Part shown: piece after piece, positions 53,495 through 63,139 of the stretch
Layout of the letters: every line of letters begins with the position of its first letter
Position numbering within the stretch: position 1 is the stretch's first letter
Source of the DNA: an uncultured Bacillota bacterium
GTDB taxonomy: Bacteria; Bacillota_I; Bacilli_A; RFN20; CAG-826
Direction: 5' to 3'
Length of the DNA: 64,000 bases
Assembly (NCBI GenBank): GCA_949298195.1
Contig: CASFVT010000004.1
Coordinates: 19,148-83,147, forward strand
The notes under the pieces: generated by a model
What the model saw: only the letters and a program-made list of their open reading frames with translations
Databases searched by the model: none
What the model was told of the DNA's origin: nothing
Made by a program: the position numbers and the translations under genes

Positions 53495-54302
53495 TTTCGT
53501 TTTCCTTTCTAATGAACTCACTCGGGCAAACACCGTAGTACTTCCGGAATTCACCCGAGAAATGAAGCTGGTTCTTGTAGCCGGTCATGAGGCCGGCATC
53601 CTTGACCTTATAGGCCCCGGAACGAAGGATGGTCGCGGCTTTTTCCATCCGCACCTTCGTGAGGTAGCCCTTGGTCGAGATGCCCTCAAAGCGCTTGAAG
53701 AGGGACGAGAGGTAATTGGAGGTCACCCCGACGTTCTTGGCGACGTCGTTGACAGTGATGGCGAATTGGTAGTTGTTGTTCACGTATTCCTTGGCGGCAA
53801 CGAGGTGGGCTTCCTTTTCGTCCAGTTCCTCCTTGTCGGCCTTGAGGCGCTGGATGGCCCGGCCGAAGAGGCAATAGGCCTGGCCTAGGCAATAAAGGTT
53901 GAGCCGCCCGTGCGCGAGATATTCGTTGGCAATCGCATCGAAATACCCCTTTAGAAGGAGCGAGTCGTCGTGGACGACGGGGTGTTCGGCGTCGATTCCG
54001 AGGAAATCGAGGATCGAGCCGCAACGCGAGCCCCCGACGCCGAGCCACTCGTAGGTCCAAGGATCGCTTGGGTCGGGATGGTAGGTCGGCACCTCCCGCG
54101 GGGGGATGTAGAACATGTCCCCTCGATGAAGGTAATAAGTCCGGCCCCCGAGGATGAAGGTTCCCTTCCCCCGTACCACGTAATGGAAGAGGTGATATTC
54201 CTTAGGGGTGTAATGAAAGGCCTTGTCCGGAAGACAGGCTTCGCGCCCGCACTCGTGGAGCGAAAGCTCGATGAAGGTCGCCGCGTCGTTCTCAAAGGCC
54301 AT
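53484..54302 (-). CDS. AraC-family transcriptional regulator of galactan locus
   Basis: A 272-residue regulator with an N-terminal cupin sensor (KEYHLFHYVVRGKGTFILGG and a later GDMFYIPPREV) and the C-terminal double HTH (about 168-272; ITVNDVAKNVGVTSNYLSSLF and a second helix pair ending YYGVCPSEFIRKE). It probably binds an oligosaccharide from galactan and activates the operon downstream. It heads the minus-strand run down to 42614. ATG at 54302 has AAGGAGATGG upstream. A degenerate cre-like site lies 34 bp before the ATG. Confidence 0.92.
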   Translation of the reverse strand: MAFENDAATFIELSLHECGREACLPDKAFHYTPKEYHLFHYVVRGKGTFILGGRTYYLHRGDMFYIPPREVPTYHPDPSDPWTYEWLGVGGSRCGSILDFLGIDAEHPVVHDDSLLLKGYFDAIANEYLAHGRLNLYCLGQAYCLFGRAIQRLKADKEELDEKEAHLVAAKEYVNNNYQFAITVNDVAKNVGVTSNYLSSLFKRFEGISTKGYLTKVRMEKAATILRSGAYKVKDAGLMTGYKNQLHFSGEFRKYYGVCPSEFIRKENENED

Positions 54303-54336
54303 GTTCCATCTCCTTTTCCAAGCAAATTAGATGCCA

Positions 54337-54350
54337 TGTAAGGGCTTTCA
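54337..54350. promoter_or_regulatory. Degenerate cre-like site upstream of AraC gene
   Basis: TGTAAGGGCTTTCA differs from the full cre at 23844 by one base, the central C. Flanking DNA is AT-rich; no convincing -10/-35 pair could be chosen. Confidence 0.4.
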
Positions 54351-54746
54351 AAAAGAAAATTAAATATGACAAATCATTTTTTACATATTTAGAAAGTGAA
54401 CGTTAAAGGCAAAAAGGCAAGGTTTTGTCCGATGTCATCGTGTTGTTGTCTCACGCAAAGAGAATGTAACCCCTTTCAATCAATGAGGGTTTTTGCATAT
54501 CCAACAAGAAAAACCGAATATCTGGTTTTATCATGTGGATTGCTCCCGCCTTTACGATACTTGAAGATAAGACGGCCGCCCATCGACGTTTTCCGTTATT
54601 GGATTATTTCACCTTGAAACAATTTTCATTCATGTTTCCTTGGAATTTCCATATCAAGGAAATCTTCATTTGGCCTCCTAATAAAGAAATCCGAAGGGGT
54701 TTTGCTGACGGTTTTCCCTTTGCCCTGTCGCTTCAGGAGGAAAGCC
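54351..54746. other. AT-rich intergenic region
   Basis: No supported gene. It holds an 8-bp inverted repeat TTTCCTTG / CAAGGAAA (54635-54642 and 54655-54662) without a T run. Its base composition is clearly lower in GC than the flanking operons, matching the lone-ATPase locus that follows. Confidence 0.4.
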
Positions 54747-56102
54747 TCAAAGCCCGAGGGTGCTTAGATCCACCGCCGTCGCCCGGAAACCGTAGTTTCG
54801 GTTGTCGAGGAACATTAGCATGTAGATTGGCAAATAGGCAATTTTTCCTTCCACCTCGACGTTGTGCGTGGAAAAGACATAGGCCTCTTTGCAATCGGGA
54901 GCGAAGTTGTCTATGGCCCGGTGAACCTTGTGGGAAGAACCGCTTTTGATCTCGATGGGAACCGGGGCACCGCCCTTTTCGATGATGAAATCCAACTCGC
55001 CCCGCTTCTTGGAGTTGAGGTAATAAAGGGGGTATCCGTGCTTGTCGAGTTCGTTCGCGGCGAAGTTCTCGAACAGGGCCCCGATGTTCGCCTGACTCCT
55101 ATCGCCAAGGAGGGAAAGGGCCGTTTCGGGTCCGTAACAGCGCGCAAGGAGACCGACGTCGGAATAATAGAGTTTGAAGAGACTCCGCTTGACGCTCATG
55201 AGGAGGGGGATTTCGAAATCCCGGACATTGAGGCAGGGAACAGCCACCCCGGAAACCCGGAGCCACTCGAAACCATCCTCGAGTCGGGCATAGCTATATG
55301 AAGATTCCTTGCCCCGATTCAAATCATCGATGTAATAACGCCGGTTGGCTTTCAATAGTTCCGCGGGTACCAGGTCATAGAGCATGGTCAGGTGGATGTG
55401 GGAGGCTTTCTCGTATTTGGTGAAGTCGCCTTTGTATAGACGGATGATGTCGTCTTGGATGAGGGCGACCTTCCCCACGTCCTGGCTTTCCACGAACTCG
55501 GAAACCGCGCTCGGCATCCCCCCGACCAAGAGGTAACGGTAAAAGGATTCGATGAGGCTCAAGTGGAAGGCCTCGGGAACCGGGCGCTTCTCCTCGAAGC
55601 ATGCCTTCACGAGGGCAAGCACGTCCTCACCCAGGCCGGAGGCGATGTACCATTCCTCCAGATCCAACGGATACAAATCGAGATGGGATAGATAGCCGAC
55701 CGGAGCGGAACGGAGATTACTCAACTCGACCCCGAGGAGGGAACCGCTCAAGATGAAGCGGCATTTGCCCTTCAAAACGAGGAACTTCATTGCCGTCACC
55801 AGTTCCCTCGCTTCCTGGACTTCGTCGATGAAGACGATCGTCCCCGGCTCAAGGGGCCGCCCGGCATAGGCCCTCAGGGCCATCATCACCGCATCCGCGC
55901 CTCTTGAACAGCTCTCATTGAGGTTCTTGGCCAACAAGGGATTCTCCACCAAATTGAATTCCAAGTAGGGTCTTCCCGATTCCTTCAGGCACCGTTCGAT
56001 CAAATACGTCTTGCCGGCTTGCCGGACCCCAGTTACCAAAAGGGCGTTCGTCCCTTCGCTCATCCATTGGGCAATCGATTTGTGGGCTTTTCGATATAAC
56101 AT
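54747..56102 (-). CDS. Lone AAA ATPase with DUF4143 (PD-(D/E)XK-like) C-terminus
   Basis: A 451-residue protein of the widespread gut family with an AAA domain followed by DUF4143. Walker A is GVRQAGKT at 25-32, Walker B IVFIDEVQ at 89-96, and a sensor-like SGSLLG follows. The C-terminus shows a nuclease-like site: ELDF (Asp371) with EIK (Glu384, Lys386). The family's role is unknown; it is often present in several divergent copies per genome. ATG at 56102 has no strong ribosome site. It is a single gene, downstream of tandem 32-bp repeats, in AT-rich surroundings. Confidence 0.85.
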   Translation of the reverse strand: MLYRKAHKSIAQWMSEGTNALLVTGVRQAGKTYLIERCLKESGRPYLEFNLVENPLLAKNLNESCSRGADAVMMALRAYAGRPLEPGTIVFIDEVQEARELVTAMKFLVLKGKCRFILSGSLLGVELSNLRSAPVGYLSHLDLYPLDLEEWYIASGLGEDVLALVKACFEEKRPVPEAFHLSLIESFYRYLLVGGMPSAVSEFVESQDVGKVALIQDDIIRLYKGDFTKYEKASHIHLTMLYDLVPAELLKANRRYYIDDLNRGKESSYSYARLEDGFEWLRVSGVAVPCLNVRDFEIPLLMSVKRSLFKLYYSDVGLLARCYGPETALSLLGDRSQANIGALFENFAANELDKHGYPLYYLNSKKRGELDFIIEKGGAPVPIEIKSGSSHKVHRAIDNFAPDCKEAYVFSTHNVEVEGKIAYLPIYMLMFLDNRNYGFRATAVDLSTLGL

Positions 56103-56123
56103 ATTGTTATTATAGTAAATGCT

Positions 56124-56136
56124 CCGATATTATCGG
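56124..56136. promoter_or_regulatory. Palindrome between repeats and ATPase start
   Basis: CCGATA-T-TATCGG is a perfect 6-bp inverted repeat 22 bp upstream of the ATG, in the expected core-promoter area. It could be an operator. Confidence 0.4.
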
Positions 56137-56148
56137 TGTTTTTATGAA

Positions 56149-56230
56149 ATTTTGCAAATTATTCCACGATATTTCGACAGATTTTGCAAATTATTCCATT
56201 CTATTTAGGCTCAATTTGCCAAAAAATCCA
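56149..56230. repeat. Tandem 32-bp iterons upstream of DUF4143 ATPase
   Basis: ATTTTGCAAATTATTCCA occurs exactly at 56149-56166 and 56181-56198. A degenerate third copy (13 of 18 matching) sits at 56213-56230, exactly one more 32-bp period on. The 14-bp spacers share a central TATTT. Confidence 0.75.
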
Positions 56231-56349
56231 TGCATTCAACCCGAAGGCATGTTGCTAACTCCCATGCCCCCAACTGCATCTTGTGGATGCCATGGCCAAG
56301 CGAATCCCTTCCGTTGGTCCGCCTTTTGCCGATGCTATGCCATGGGAAC

Positions 56350-56381
56350 AAAAAGGCACCCCTTTTCGAGAGGCGCCTTTG
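56350..56381 (-). terminator. Terminator of the glycerol/hydrolase operon
   Basis: On the minus strand AAAGGCGCC...GGTGCCTTTTTG with an 11-nt loop. It lies 18 bp after the stop of the 56399 gene. Confidence 0.75.
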
Positions 56382-56398
56382 GATGAAGGGATGGGTTA

Positions 56399-58474
56399 TT
56401 AGCCCATGTAGTAGGAGAAGGATGCCGCGGTCCCCGACACGGTGATCATCGTGAAGAGGATGGCGTTGATGAGCGAGCCGAGCCAGATGTTCCCGGTCTT
56501 CTTGTAGAGGAGACGCGAGATGACGGTCGCGATGATGAGGATCGGGATGATCGGGAAGAGGACGATGTAGCCGAGGTTCATGTCGGCTTGCCAGAGTTCG
56601 CCGGTTCCCTTGAAGGTCCCGTATTGGATGCAGATTACCAAGAGGATGCCGAAGATGTTGAAGAAGGCGTTGATGGCAATCGTCGCCCATTCGGGCATGC
56701 TCGAGGTGCGGTACGTCTGGTTGGCAATCCCGTTGAGAACGTAGAAGATACCGAAGAAGAGGAGGTAACGCATCGCGGTCGGCACCAATTCGGGAACGTT
56801 GAATACCTTGATGGCGAACGTCCAGATCCGGAAGTCGACCTTGAAGATGGCCCAGTTGGCGAAAACGATCAGATACAGGACGAAGATGATCGAGAACGCC
56901 AGGACTACGGTCTTCAGGAACCCAGAGGGCGAGATCTTGGCCGTGGCCAAGGGGTTCGGGATCTTTTCGGCTTCTTCCGGCTTATCCCGGAACTTGTACA
57001 TGTTGATGAAGTACTTCACCACGAAGAAGACGAGGATGACGGCTACCGCGACGATCCCACAGCAAGCCGACCAGAGGGAGACCCAGTTGGTCGTGTCCTG
57101 CGGGAAGAGGGCGTCGTTGGGGAACCACCGATCTCCGTATTCAGTGACGAAGGAACGGATGATGAAGCCGGCGAAGAAGGTGCAGATGACCGCCGGGACG
57201 AAGTAAAGCAGCCAGTCGTACCACGTCTTCAGCGGTTTTTCTTCCTTCTTCACTTCCTCTTCCGTCACTGGCACGTCTTCATAGACATAGGCGTTGCCGC
57301 GGAGGGTTTCGTTGCCCATCGCATTGGGCATGGCGTTGGCGAGTTCGAGCTTGACCCGCCTCGTCTTGAGGGAGGCGAAGGCCGGGATCGTGAGGGCGAG
57401 CGAGACGAGCGGGAAGATGAGATAGAGGAGGGCCAGGAGGCCGATGAGGGCAAAGGCTTCCTTCACCCACCAGGTCTGGGCGTAGAGGTCGATGACCCCA
57501 AACCCCTCGGGGGTCCCGAAGGAGGTGTAGAAGAAGTCGACCAGATTGGCGGTCGAGGGAATCGACCAGTGGTTGAGCGGGTGGATCTCATTCTCCTCGT
57601 AGATGACCCGGAACGGCTCATCGATGGCCGTCCCCACCGTCCTTTCCACCACTTGGCCGTTCACGTAGTAGGCCTTGTTCTGGACGTTGATTTCCTCGCC
57701 TTCGGTCCATGCCAAGCCGACGAAATCGGCCGCAGAGGTCGAATGGAGGAACTCGCGGGAAATGGTCGGGTTGCCCGAGGCATCCTCGCCGGTGAAGAAG
57801 AATTCGTCGTCATTGGCCTTGAGGAAGCCGACGTCGACGTCGCTACCGGCACCCATGAAGCTCGACCACCCCTGCATGAGGCCGGCGGAGATGATGCCGA
57901 GGCCGCCCGTGTCGGCGTTGTCCTGCATGAGGGCCATTGCCGTCGTGAAGCCGCCCATCGAGTGGCCGGAGATGCCGATCCTGTCTTTGTCGACATAGTC
58001 GAGGTTGTAGAGGTACTTGGCGGATTCGTAGAGTCCGCTGGTGGCCATCATGGCCCCGGTGGTCCCGGTGTTTTCGTAGTTGCCGTGTCCTTCCCGGTCG
58101 ACGGCCAGGACGACGAAGCCCCGCCGGGCGAGTTCGATGGCGAAGGGGAGCTGGAGCTCGCGGTTGTTGAGGTAGCCGTGGGTCAGGACGACTCCAGGGT
58201 GGGGCGATTCGGCCGTGGCGGCGTTCGGCTTGAAGAGGATGCCGGACTTGACCTCGCCTTCCACCGCGACTTCCTCGGTCGTCTCCACGCCTTCCGCGTC
58301 AACGACCAACTGGGTGAGCGTCCCCTCGTTGGTCGCATCTCGGAGATCGGTGACCGTGAGCTTCCCGCCGGCGGACTGGATGAGAGAACCGCAGATGGAA
58401 CTGATCAAAATCGCCACGAGCCCGATTAGCAAGCAAATGAGGGTGCGCTTATGCTCTTTCAGGTAGTTAAGCAT
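56399..58474 (-). CDS. Polytopic membrane protein with extracellular alpha/beta hydrolase domain
   Basis: A 691-residue protein. One N-terminal membrane segment (about 10-30) is followed by an alpha/beta-hydrolase domain facing outward (about 60-330): HPGVVLTHGYLNN, the elbow GHSMGG with the Ser nucleophile, and a His in the region IHPLNHW. The C-terminal half has about eight to nine membrane segments, with no transporter motif that I recognise. A lipase or esterase fused to a membrane channel-like part would suit release of glycerol from glycerides, given the glycerol genes directly upstream; that is inference. ATG at 58474 follows AAAGGAAA at a longish distance and lies 42 bp after glpK. 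Confidence 0.7.
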   Translation of the reverse strand: MLNYLKEHKRTLICLLIGLVAILISSICGSLIQSAGGKLTVTDLRDATNEGTLTQLVVDAEGVETTEEVAVEGEVKSGILFKPNAATAESPHPGVVLTHGYLNNRELQLPFAIELARRGFVVLAVDREGHGNYENTGTTGAMMATSGLYESAKYLYNLDYVDKDRIGISGHSMGGFTTAMALMQDNADTGGLGIISAGLMQGWSSFMGAGSDVDVGFLKANDDEFFFTGEDASGNPTISREFLHSTSAADFVGLAWTEGEEINVQNKAYYVNGQVVERTVGTAIDEPFRVIYEENEIHPLNHWSIPSTANLVDFFYTSFGTPEGFGVIDLYAQTWWVKEAFALIGLLALLYLIFPLVSLALTIPAFASLKTRRVKLELANAMPNAMGNETLRGNAYVYEDVPVTEEEVKKEEKPLKTWYDWLLYFVPAVICTFFAGFIIRSFVTEYGDRWFPNDALFPQDTTNWVSLWSACCGIVAVAVILVFFVVKYFINMYKFRDKPEEAEKIPNPLATAKISPSGFLKTVVLAFSIIFVLYLIVFANWAIFKVDFRIWTFAIKVFNVPELVPTAMRYLLFFGIFYVLNGIANQTYRTSSMPEWATIAINAFFNIFGILLVICIQYGTFKGTGELWQADMNLGYIVLFPIIPILIIATVISRLLYKKTGNIWLGSLINAILFTMITVSGTAASFSYYMG

Positions 58475-58516
58475 TCGGTTTTTTCTTTCCTTTCTTTGAT
58501 GTCGACATTCCATGGC

Positions 58517-60013
58517 TCAGTCCTTCATGCAAGCCATGCGGACGGCTTTGTGCCACCCCTTGAGACGCCTTTCCCTCCTTTCCAAGTCCATCGAGGGGAG
58601 GAATTCCCGTTCGATGACTTTGTTGTTTTTAATGTCATCTATGTCTTTCCAATAACCGACCTTGAGTCCGGCGAGGTAGGCCGCCCCCAAGGCGGTGACC
58701 TCCACCACTTTCGGCCGAATGACTTTGCAACCCAGGATGTCGGCCTGGAACTGCATGAGGAAGTTGTTCTTGGAGGCCCCTCCGTCGACGCTCAGCGAGG
58801 CAAGGGAGACCTCGAGATCCTCCTCCATGGCCGTGTAGATGTCGTAGACCTGATAGGCGATTCCCTCGAGGGCGGCCCTGATGAAGTGCTCCTTCCTCGT
58901 GCCGCGGGTGAGGCCGGTGACGAGGCCCCGGACATCCGGTTCCCAGTGCGGGGCCCCGAGCCCGACGAAGGAGGGTACGATGTAGACCCCGTTGCAGGAA
59001 TCAACCGCGTTAGCGTATTTCTCGGTCTCGTCGGCCTTCTTGATGAGCCGCATCTCGTCGCGGAGCCACTGGACGATGGCCCCTCCGACGAAGACGGAAC
59101 CCTCGAGGACGTAGCAGGGTTTCTCCTTCTCGGTGCAGGCCGAGAGGGTGGTGATGAGGCCGTGCTTCGACTTGACGCAGACATCGCCCGTATTGGCAAG
59201 GAGGAAGCAACCGGTCCCGAAGGTGTTCTTGACTTCGCCCTTGTTGACGCATAGCTGGCCGAAGAGGGCCGCCTGCTGGTCGCCGACGACTCCGCAAATG
59301 GGGATCCGATGGCCGAGATAGGATTCATCCGCGTAACCGTATAGGTAAGAGGAGGGGTGGACCTCCGGAAGCATCGAGGCGGGGATGTCGAAGAGCTTCA
59401 ATAGTTCCTCGTCCCACTTCAGGGTATGGATGTTGAATAGCATCGTCCGGGAGGCGTTCGTGTAGTCGGTCGCGTGGATTTTCCCGTTCGACAGTTTCCA
59501 CATGAGGAAGGTGTCGATCGTCCCGAAGAGGAGTTCACCTTTCTCGGCTCGGGCCCGGGCACCCTCGACGTTATCGAGGATCCACTTGATCTTCGTTGCC
59601 GAGAAATAGGCATCAATGACCAATCCCGTCTTCTCGTAGATGAGATCCTTATAGCCTTTCTCGATGAGTTCGTCGCAGTACGGGGCGGTCCGTCGGCACT
59701 GCCAGACGATGGCATTGTAGACGGGCTCACCGGTGTTCTTGTCCCAGACGATGGTCGTCTCCCGTTGGTTGGTGATGCCAATGGCCACGATGTCTTTGGC
59801 CTGGGCCTTGGCCCGGATGAGGGCCTCGGGAATGACCCCGACTTGGGAACCGAGGATTTCGACCGGGTCATGCTCGACCCAGCCGGTATGGGGATAGACT
59901 TGGGCAAATTCCTGTTGGGCAAGGCCCATTATCTCCCCGTGGCGGTCGAAGACGATGGCCCTTGAGGAAGTCGTCCCCTGGTCGAGGGCGAGGATGTACT
60001 CTTTCTTATCCAT
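58517..60013 (-). CDS. glpK: Glycerol kinase
   Basis: Phosphorylates glycerol to glycerol-3-phosphate. The 498 residues match the FGGY family: N-terminal ATP motif [15 protein letters not shown], the [12 protein letters not shown] segment and the C-terminal [18 protein letters not shown] signature. ATG at 60013 follows AAAGGAAA by 6 nt and overlaps the DUF1667 gene by 8 nt. A glycerol facilitator (glpF) gene is not seen in the window. Confidence 0.97.
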   Translation of the reverse strand: MDKKEYILALDQGTTSSRAIVFDRHGEIMGLAQQEFAQVYPHTGWVEHDPVEILGSQVGVIPEALIRAKAQAKDIVAIGITNQRETTIVWDKNTGEPVYNAIVWQCRRTAPYCDELIEKGYKDLIYEKTGLVIDAYFSATKIKWILDNVEGARARAEKGELLFGTIDTFLMWKLSNGKIHATDYTNASRTMLFNIHTLKWDEELLKLFDIPASMLPEVHPSSYLYGYADESYLGHRIPICGVVGDQQAALFGQLCVNKGEVKNTFGTGCFLLANTGDVCVKSKHGLITTLSACTEKEKPCYVLEGSVFVGGAIVQWLRDEMRLIKKADETEKYANAVDSCNGVYIVPSFVGLGAPHWEPDVRGLVTGLTRGTRKEHFIRAALEGIAYQVYDIYTAMEEDLEVSLASLSVDGGASKNNFLMQFQADILGCKVIRPKVVEVTALGAAYLAGLKVGYWKDIDDIKNNKVIEREFLPSMDLERRERRLKGWHKAVRMACMKD

Positions 60014-60374
60014 GGCATTTCCTTTCCACCGTCTTGGTCGCGACCACGTCGACCCCGGTACCGAGGACGTTGGGCACGATGACGTCCCCTTCGTGGACGG
60101 GGGCCGTGAGCTTGACCTTCTTGATTTCCCGCAGGACATCGAAGATGAGCTTCTTGTCGACGGAATCCTTCGTCTTGCAGGAAACGACCTCGATCTCGCC
60201 ACCGTCGACTTCGCAAATCGAGGTGACGACGCGTTTCGGGCAGGTGACCTCGTCCCGGGCGTAACGGTCGCCGCGCATGCAGGTATTCCCGGTGACGATG
60301 AGGTTGTTCATGTCCGTGTCGTCGACCTTGATGTGGCAGCCGAGGGGGCAGCAAATGCAAATGAGCTCCCGCAT
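60006..60374 (-). CDS. DUF1667 protein, glycerol-oxidation accessory
   Basis: A 122-residue protein with a Cys-rich N-terminus (CICCPLGC at 6-13, then CMRG near 32 and CPKR near 45), suggesting metal or Fe-S binding. In Bacillota it is found next to GlpA-like and GlpB-like flavoproteins and glycerol kinase, and it probably forms part of that oxidase complex. It lies 1 bp after the GlpB-like gene and overlaps glpK by 8 nt. Confidence 0.9.
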   Translation of the reverse strand: MRELICICCPLGCHIKVDDTDMNNLIVTGNTCMRGDRYARDEVTCPKRVVTSICEVDGGEIEVVSCKTKDSVDKKLIFDVLREIKKVKLTAPVHEGDVIVPNVLGTGVDVVATKTVERKCHG

Positions 60375-60375
60375 G

Positions 60376-61641
60376 TCAGTTCCTCCTAACCAAGGTAAGT
60401 TCGACTTCCTTGCCTTCCTTGATCTTCTTCACGATGTCTTCCTTCACGAGAAGGGTTTCCATCTCGCCCGGGGTGACGATCTGCTTGATCTTCCGGGCCA
60501 CCTTCTCCCCGTCGACGAGGAGGGCGAGTTCGACGTTTTTGAAGACGTTGCTAACCCGCATCTTGAATTGGATGGGTGAACAATCGTCGTTGATCTTGAT
60601 TAGTTCGGGGACGGCGTAGCGGACCCCGTTGCTGGTTTTCACCGTCAAAACGCCTTTAGAAGACTTGATTTCCTTCTTCAGGTAACGGGCGGATGAGCGT
60701 CCGGCGTTGGTCGCTTCCTCGGAGACGTAGTCGACGAGGTCATGGACGTGGAGGACGTTTCCGCATTCGAAGATGCCTTCGAGGTTGGTCATCATGTTCT
60801 CGTCGACGATGGCCCCGTTGGTCACCCTGGATAGCTCGACGCCGCAGCTTCTGGCCAGCTCGTTTTCCGGTAGGAGACCGACCGAGAGAAGAAGGGTGTC
60901 GCAGGGGATCTCGAAGGCGGTGTCCATGATTGGGTTGAGGTGTTCGTCGACTTTGGCGATGGTGACGCTTTCGACCCGGTCCTTGCCCGAGATCTTGACC
61001 ACCGTGTGAGAGAAATAAAGGGGTATGTCGAAGTCGTTCAGGCACTGGACGATGTTCCGGTTGAGACCCGAGGAATAGGGCATCAGCTCACAGACGGCCT
61101 TGACCTTGGCCCCTTCGAAGGTCATCCGGCGGGCCATGATGAGGCCGATGTCCCCCGACCCGAGGATGACGACCTCGTTTCCGACCTTGAGCCCGTCGAT
61201 GTTGACGAGTTTCTGGGCGGTCCCGGCCGAATAGATGCCAGCCGTCCTCGACCCGGCGATGTTGATGGCTCCCCGTGGCCGTTCCCGGCATCCACATGCC
61301 AAGACAATCGCGTCTGCTTGAATGAGGAGCAGTCCGTCTTCCTTATTGACGGCCGTTATCACCTTGTTGGGCCTCACGTCGATGACGGTTGTCGCGAGTT
61401 TATGGGGAATGGCCCTTTCCTCGACCAATTTGATGAAGCGGGAGGCGTATTCGGGGCCAGTCAACTCTTCTTTGAAGGTGTGGAGGCCGAAGCCGTTATG
61501 GATGCATTGGTTGAGGATGCCCCCGAGCTGGTCTTCGCGCTCGAGAATCAAGATGTCGCGGAGCCCTTCATCATAAGCCCCGATTGCGGCTGCGAGGCCC
61601 GCCGGACCCCCGCCGATGATTACTAACTGATGGTGGATCAT
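60376..61641 (-). CDS. FAD/NAD(P)-dependent oxidoreductase (GlpB/HcnB-like)
   Basis: A 421-residue two-dinucleotide-domain flavoprotein. The FAD motif is IIGGGPAGLAAAIGAYDEG at 8-26 and the second nucleotide motif VILGSGDIGL near 178; DENMMTNLEGIFECGNVLHVHDL closes the FAD site. It has no CxxC redox pair. In this gene set it likely passes electrons from the GlpA-like protein to NAD or another acceptor. It starts 3 nt after the GlpA-like stop. Confidence 0.92.
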   Translation of the reverse strand: MIHHQLVIIGGGPAGLAAAIGAYDEGLRDILILEREDQLGGILNQCIHNGFGLHTFKEELTGPEYASRFIKLVEERAIPHKLATTVIDVRPNKVITAVNKEDGLLLIQADAIVLACGCRERPRGAINIAGSRTAGIYSAGTAQKLVNIDGLKVGNEVVILGSGDIGLIMARRMTFEGAKVKAVCELMPYSSGLNRNIVQCLNDFDIPLYFSHTVVKISGKDRVESVTIAKVDEHLNPIMDTAFEIPCDTLLLSVGLLPENELARSCGVELSRVTNGAIVDENMMTNLEGIFECGNVLHVHDLVDYVSEEATNAGRSSARYLKKEIKSSKGVLTVKTSNGVRYAVPELIKINDDCSPIQFKMRVSNVFKNVELALLVDGEKVARKIKQIVTPGEMETLLVKEDIVKKIKEGKEVELTLVRRN

Positions 61642-61644
61642 GGC

Positions 61645-63081
61645 TTACCTCTTCTTGGCCAGGTACGAAGCATGGCCCTTTTTCGTTACGTCCGTGATGT
61701 CCTTATGGAGTTCCCGGGCGATGATTTCCATCACCTTGGGGGTGCAGAAGCCCATCTGGCAACGCCCCATCCCAGCCCTCGTCCTTCTTTTCACCCCGTC
61801 GAGGTCCTTGGCTCCCGGGTGGCGACGGATGGCTTCGACGATCTCGCCTTCGCTCACCACTTCGCAACGGCAGATGATGTGTCCGTAAAGGGGGTTTTCG
61901 GCAATAAGCTTCTCCCGTTCGGCATTGGAGAGCTTGGCGATGTGCTTGATGTCGTGCCTGATCGGATTGAAGTCTTGTTTCCCTTTGAGGCCCATCCGGG
62001 AAGCGATTTCCCTCGAAGCGTGGACGGCGATGGCCGGGGCCGAGGTGAGGCCCGGCGATTCGATGGCCGCGATTTCGTAAAGATTCTCCGCGTCCTCGGC
62101 ATAGCCAATGATGAAGTCATCGGTTTCCTTCGCGTGGGCCCGGAGACCGGCGAACTGGGTGATGATTCCCCGCTTGGGAAGGGCGGGCATCGTGAGGAGG
62201 GCCTTCTTCCAAACCTCGTCGAGGCCCTCGTAGGTGGTATCGAGGTCGTCTTTGTCGTCTTGGTCATGGGCGTTGGGCCCGACCAAGATGTTCCCGTGGG
62301 TCGTCGGGGTGACCAGGATGCCCTTCCCCATCTTCGTCGGGGTCTGGAAGAGGGTGTGGTTCGCGAGGTAACCATACGACTTGTCGAGCAAAACGTATTC
62401 GCCCTTCCGGGGAACGATGTGGTATGGGGAATCCGTTCCGGTCACCATGGAATGGATCTTGTCCGCATAAAGCCCGGCGCAATTGACGAGGGTCACGCAC
62501 TTCTCAATGCTTCCGTCGGCAAAGTGGACGAGGAACTTCCCGCCCTTCCTCTCAATCTTGGTAACCTCCTTCTCGAAGGCGAACTCGACTCCGTTGTCGT
62601 AGGCGTTTTCCGCGTAGGCAATCGTCATCTCATAAGGGGAGACGATCGCGGAGGTTGGCGCGTATAGGGCGTATTTGACCTCGGGGTTGATTTCCTTTTC
62701 CAGTCCCAGGATTCGGTCGTGGGTGATGATCTCGAGCCTCTCCACGCCGTTTTTGAGTCCTCTCTCGTAAAGCTCCTTGATCTTGATGAGGGATTCCTCA
62801 TCGAAGCCGAGTACCATGGCCCCGTTCTCCCTGACCGGGAAATCGAGTTCTTTGGCGAGTTCCTTGATTAGCCTATTCCCCTCTACGTTGAACTTCGCCT
62901 TCCTCGTGCCCGGTTCGGCATCGAAGCCGGCGTGGCCGATTCCGGAATTGGCCTTGCTGGTTCCCACCGAGACGTCGTTTTCCTTATCGACGACCAGCAC
63001 CGAGACATCGAACCTGGCGAGTTCCCTCGCCAAAGAACAGCCCACGATGCCAGCCCCGACGATGATTATGTCGTGATCCAT
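61645..63081 (-). CDS. glpA: Glycerol-3-phosphate dehydrogenase-type FAD protein with BFD-like Fe-S domain
   Basis: A 478-residue DAO-family flavoprotein. The FAD motif is IIVGAGIVGCSLARELAR at 5-22 and the glycerol-phosphate domain covers about 30-370. The C-terminal 90 residues form a BFD-like [2Fe-2S] domain with CRCE, later RAGMGRCQMGFC. It oxidises glycerol-3-phosphate to dihydroxyacetone phosphate, together with the next two genes. The alternative is an L-2-hydroxyglutarate oxidase-like activity; the context with glpK decides for glycerol. ATG at 63081 follows AAAGGAGT by 4 nt; a GTG 6 nt earlier is too close to the ribosome site. Confidence 0.9.
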   Translation of the reverse strand: MDHDIIIVGAGIVGCSLARELARFDVSVLVVDKENDVSVGTSKANSGIGHAGFDAEPGTRKAKFNVEGNRLIKELAKELDFPVRENGAMVLGFDEESLIKIKELYERGLKNGVERLEIITHDRILGLEKEINPEVKYALYAPTSAIVSPYEMTIAYAENAYDNGVEFAFEKEVTKIERKGGKFLVHFADGSIEKCVTLVNCAGLYADKIHSMVTGTDSPYHIVPRKGEYVLLDKSYGYLANHTLFQTPTKMGKGILVTPTTHGNILVGPNAHDQDDKDDLDTTYEGLDEVWKKALLTMPALPKRGIITQFAGLRAHAKETDDFIIGYAEDAENLYEIAAIESPGLTSAPAIAVHASREIASRMGLKGKQDFNPIRHDIKHIAKLSNAEREKLIAENPLYGHIICRCEVVSEGEIVEAIRRHPGAKDLDGVKRRTRAGMGRCQMGFCTPKVMEIIARELHKDITDVTKKGHASYLAKKR

Positions 63082-63102
63082 GAACACTCCTTTGATACCG
63101 CT

Positions 63103-63131
63103 AAGATAGAACGCTCCACCAAGGCTCGCAA
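63103..63131 (-). promoter_or_regulatory. Promoter of glycerol operon
   Basis: TTGCGA (63131-63126), 17 bp, TATCTT (63108-63103), the same -10 as in the starch operon at 23890. The start codon lies 22 bp further on. Confidence 0.7.
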
Positions 63132-63139
63132 GGGGGAAA

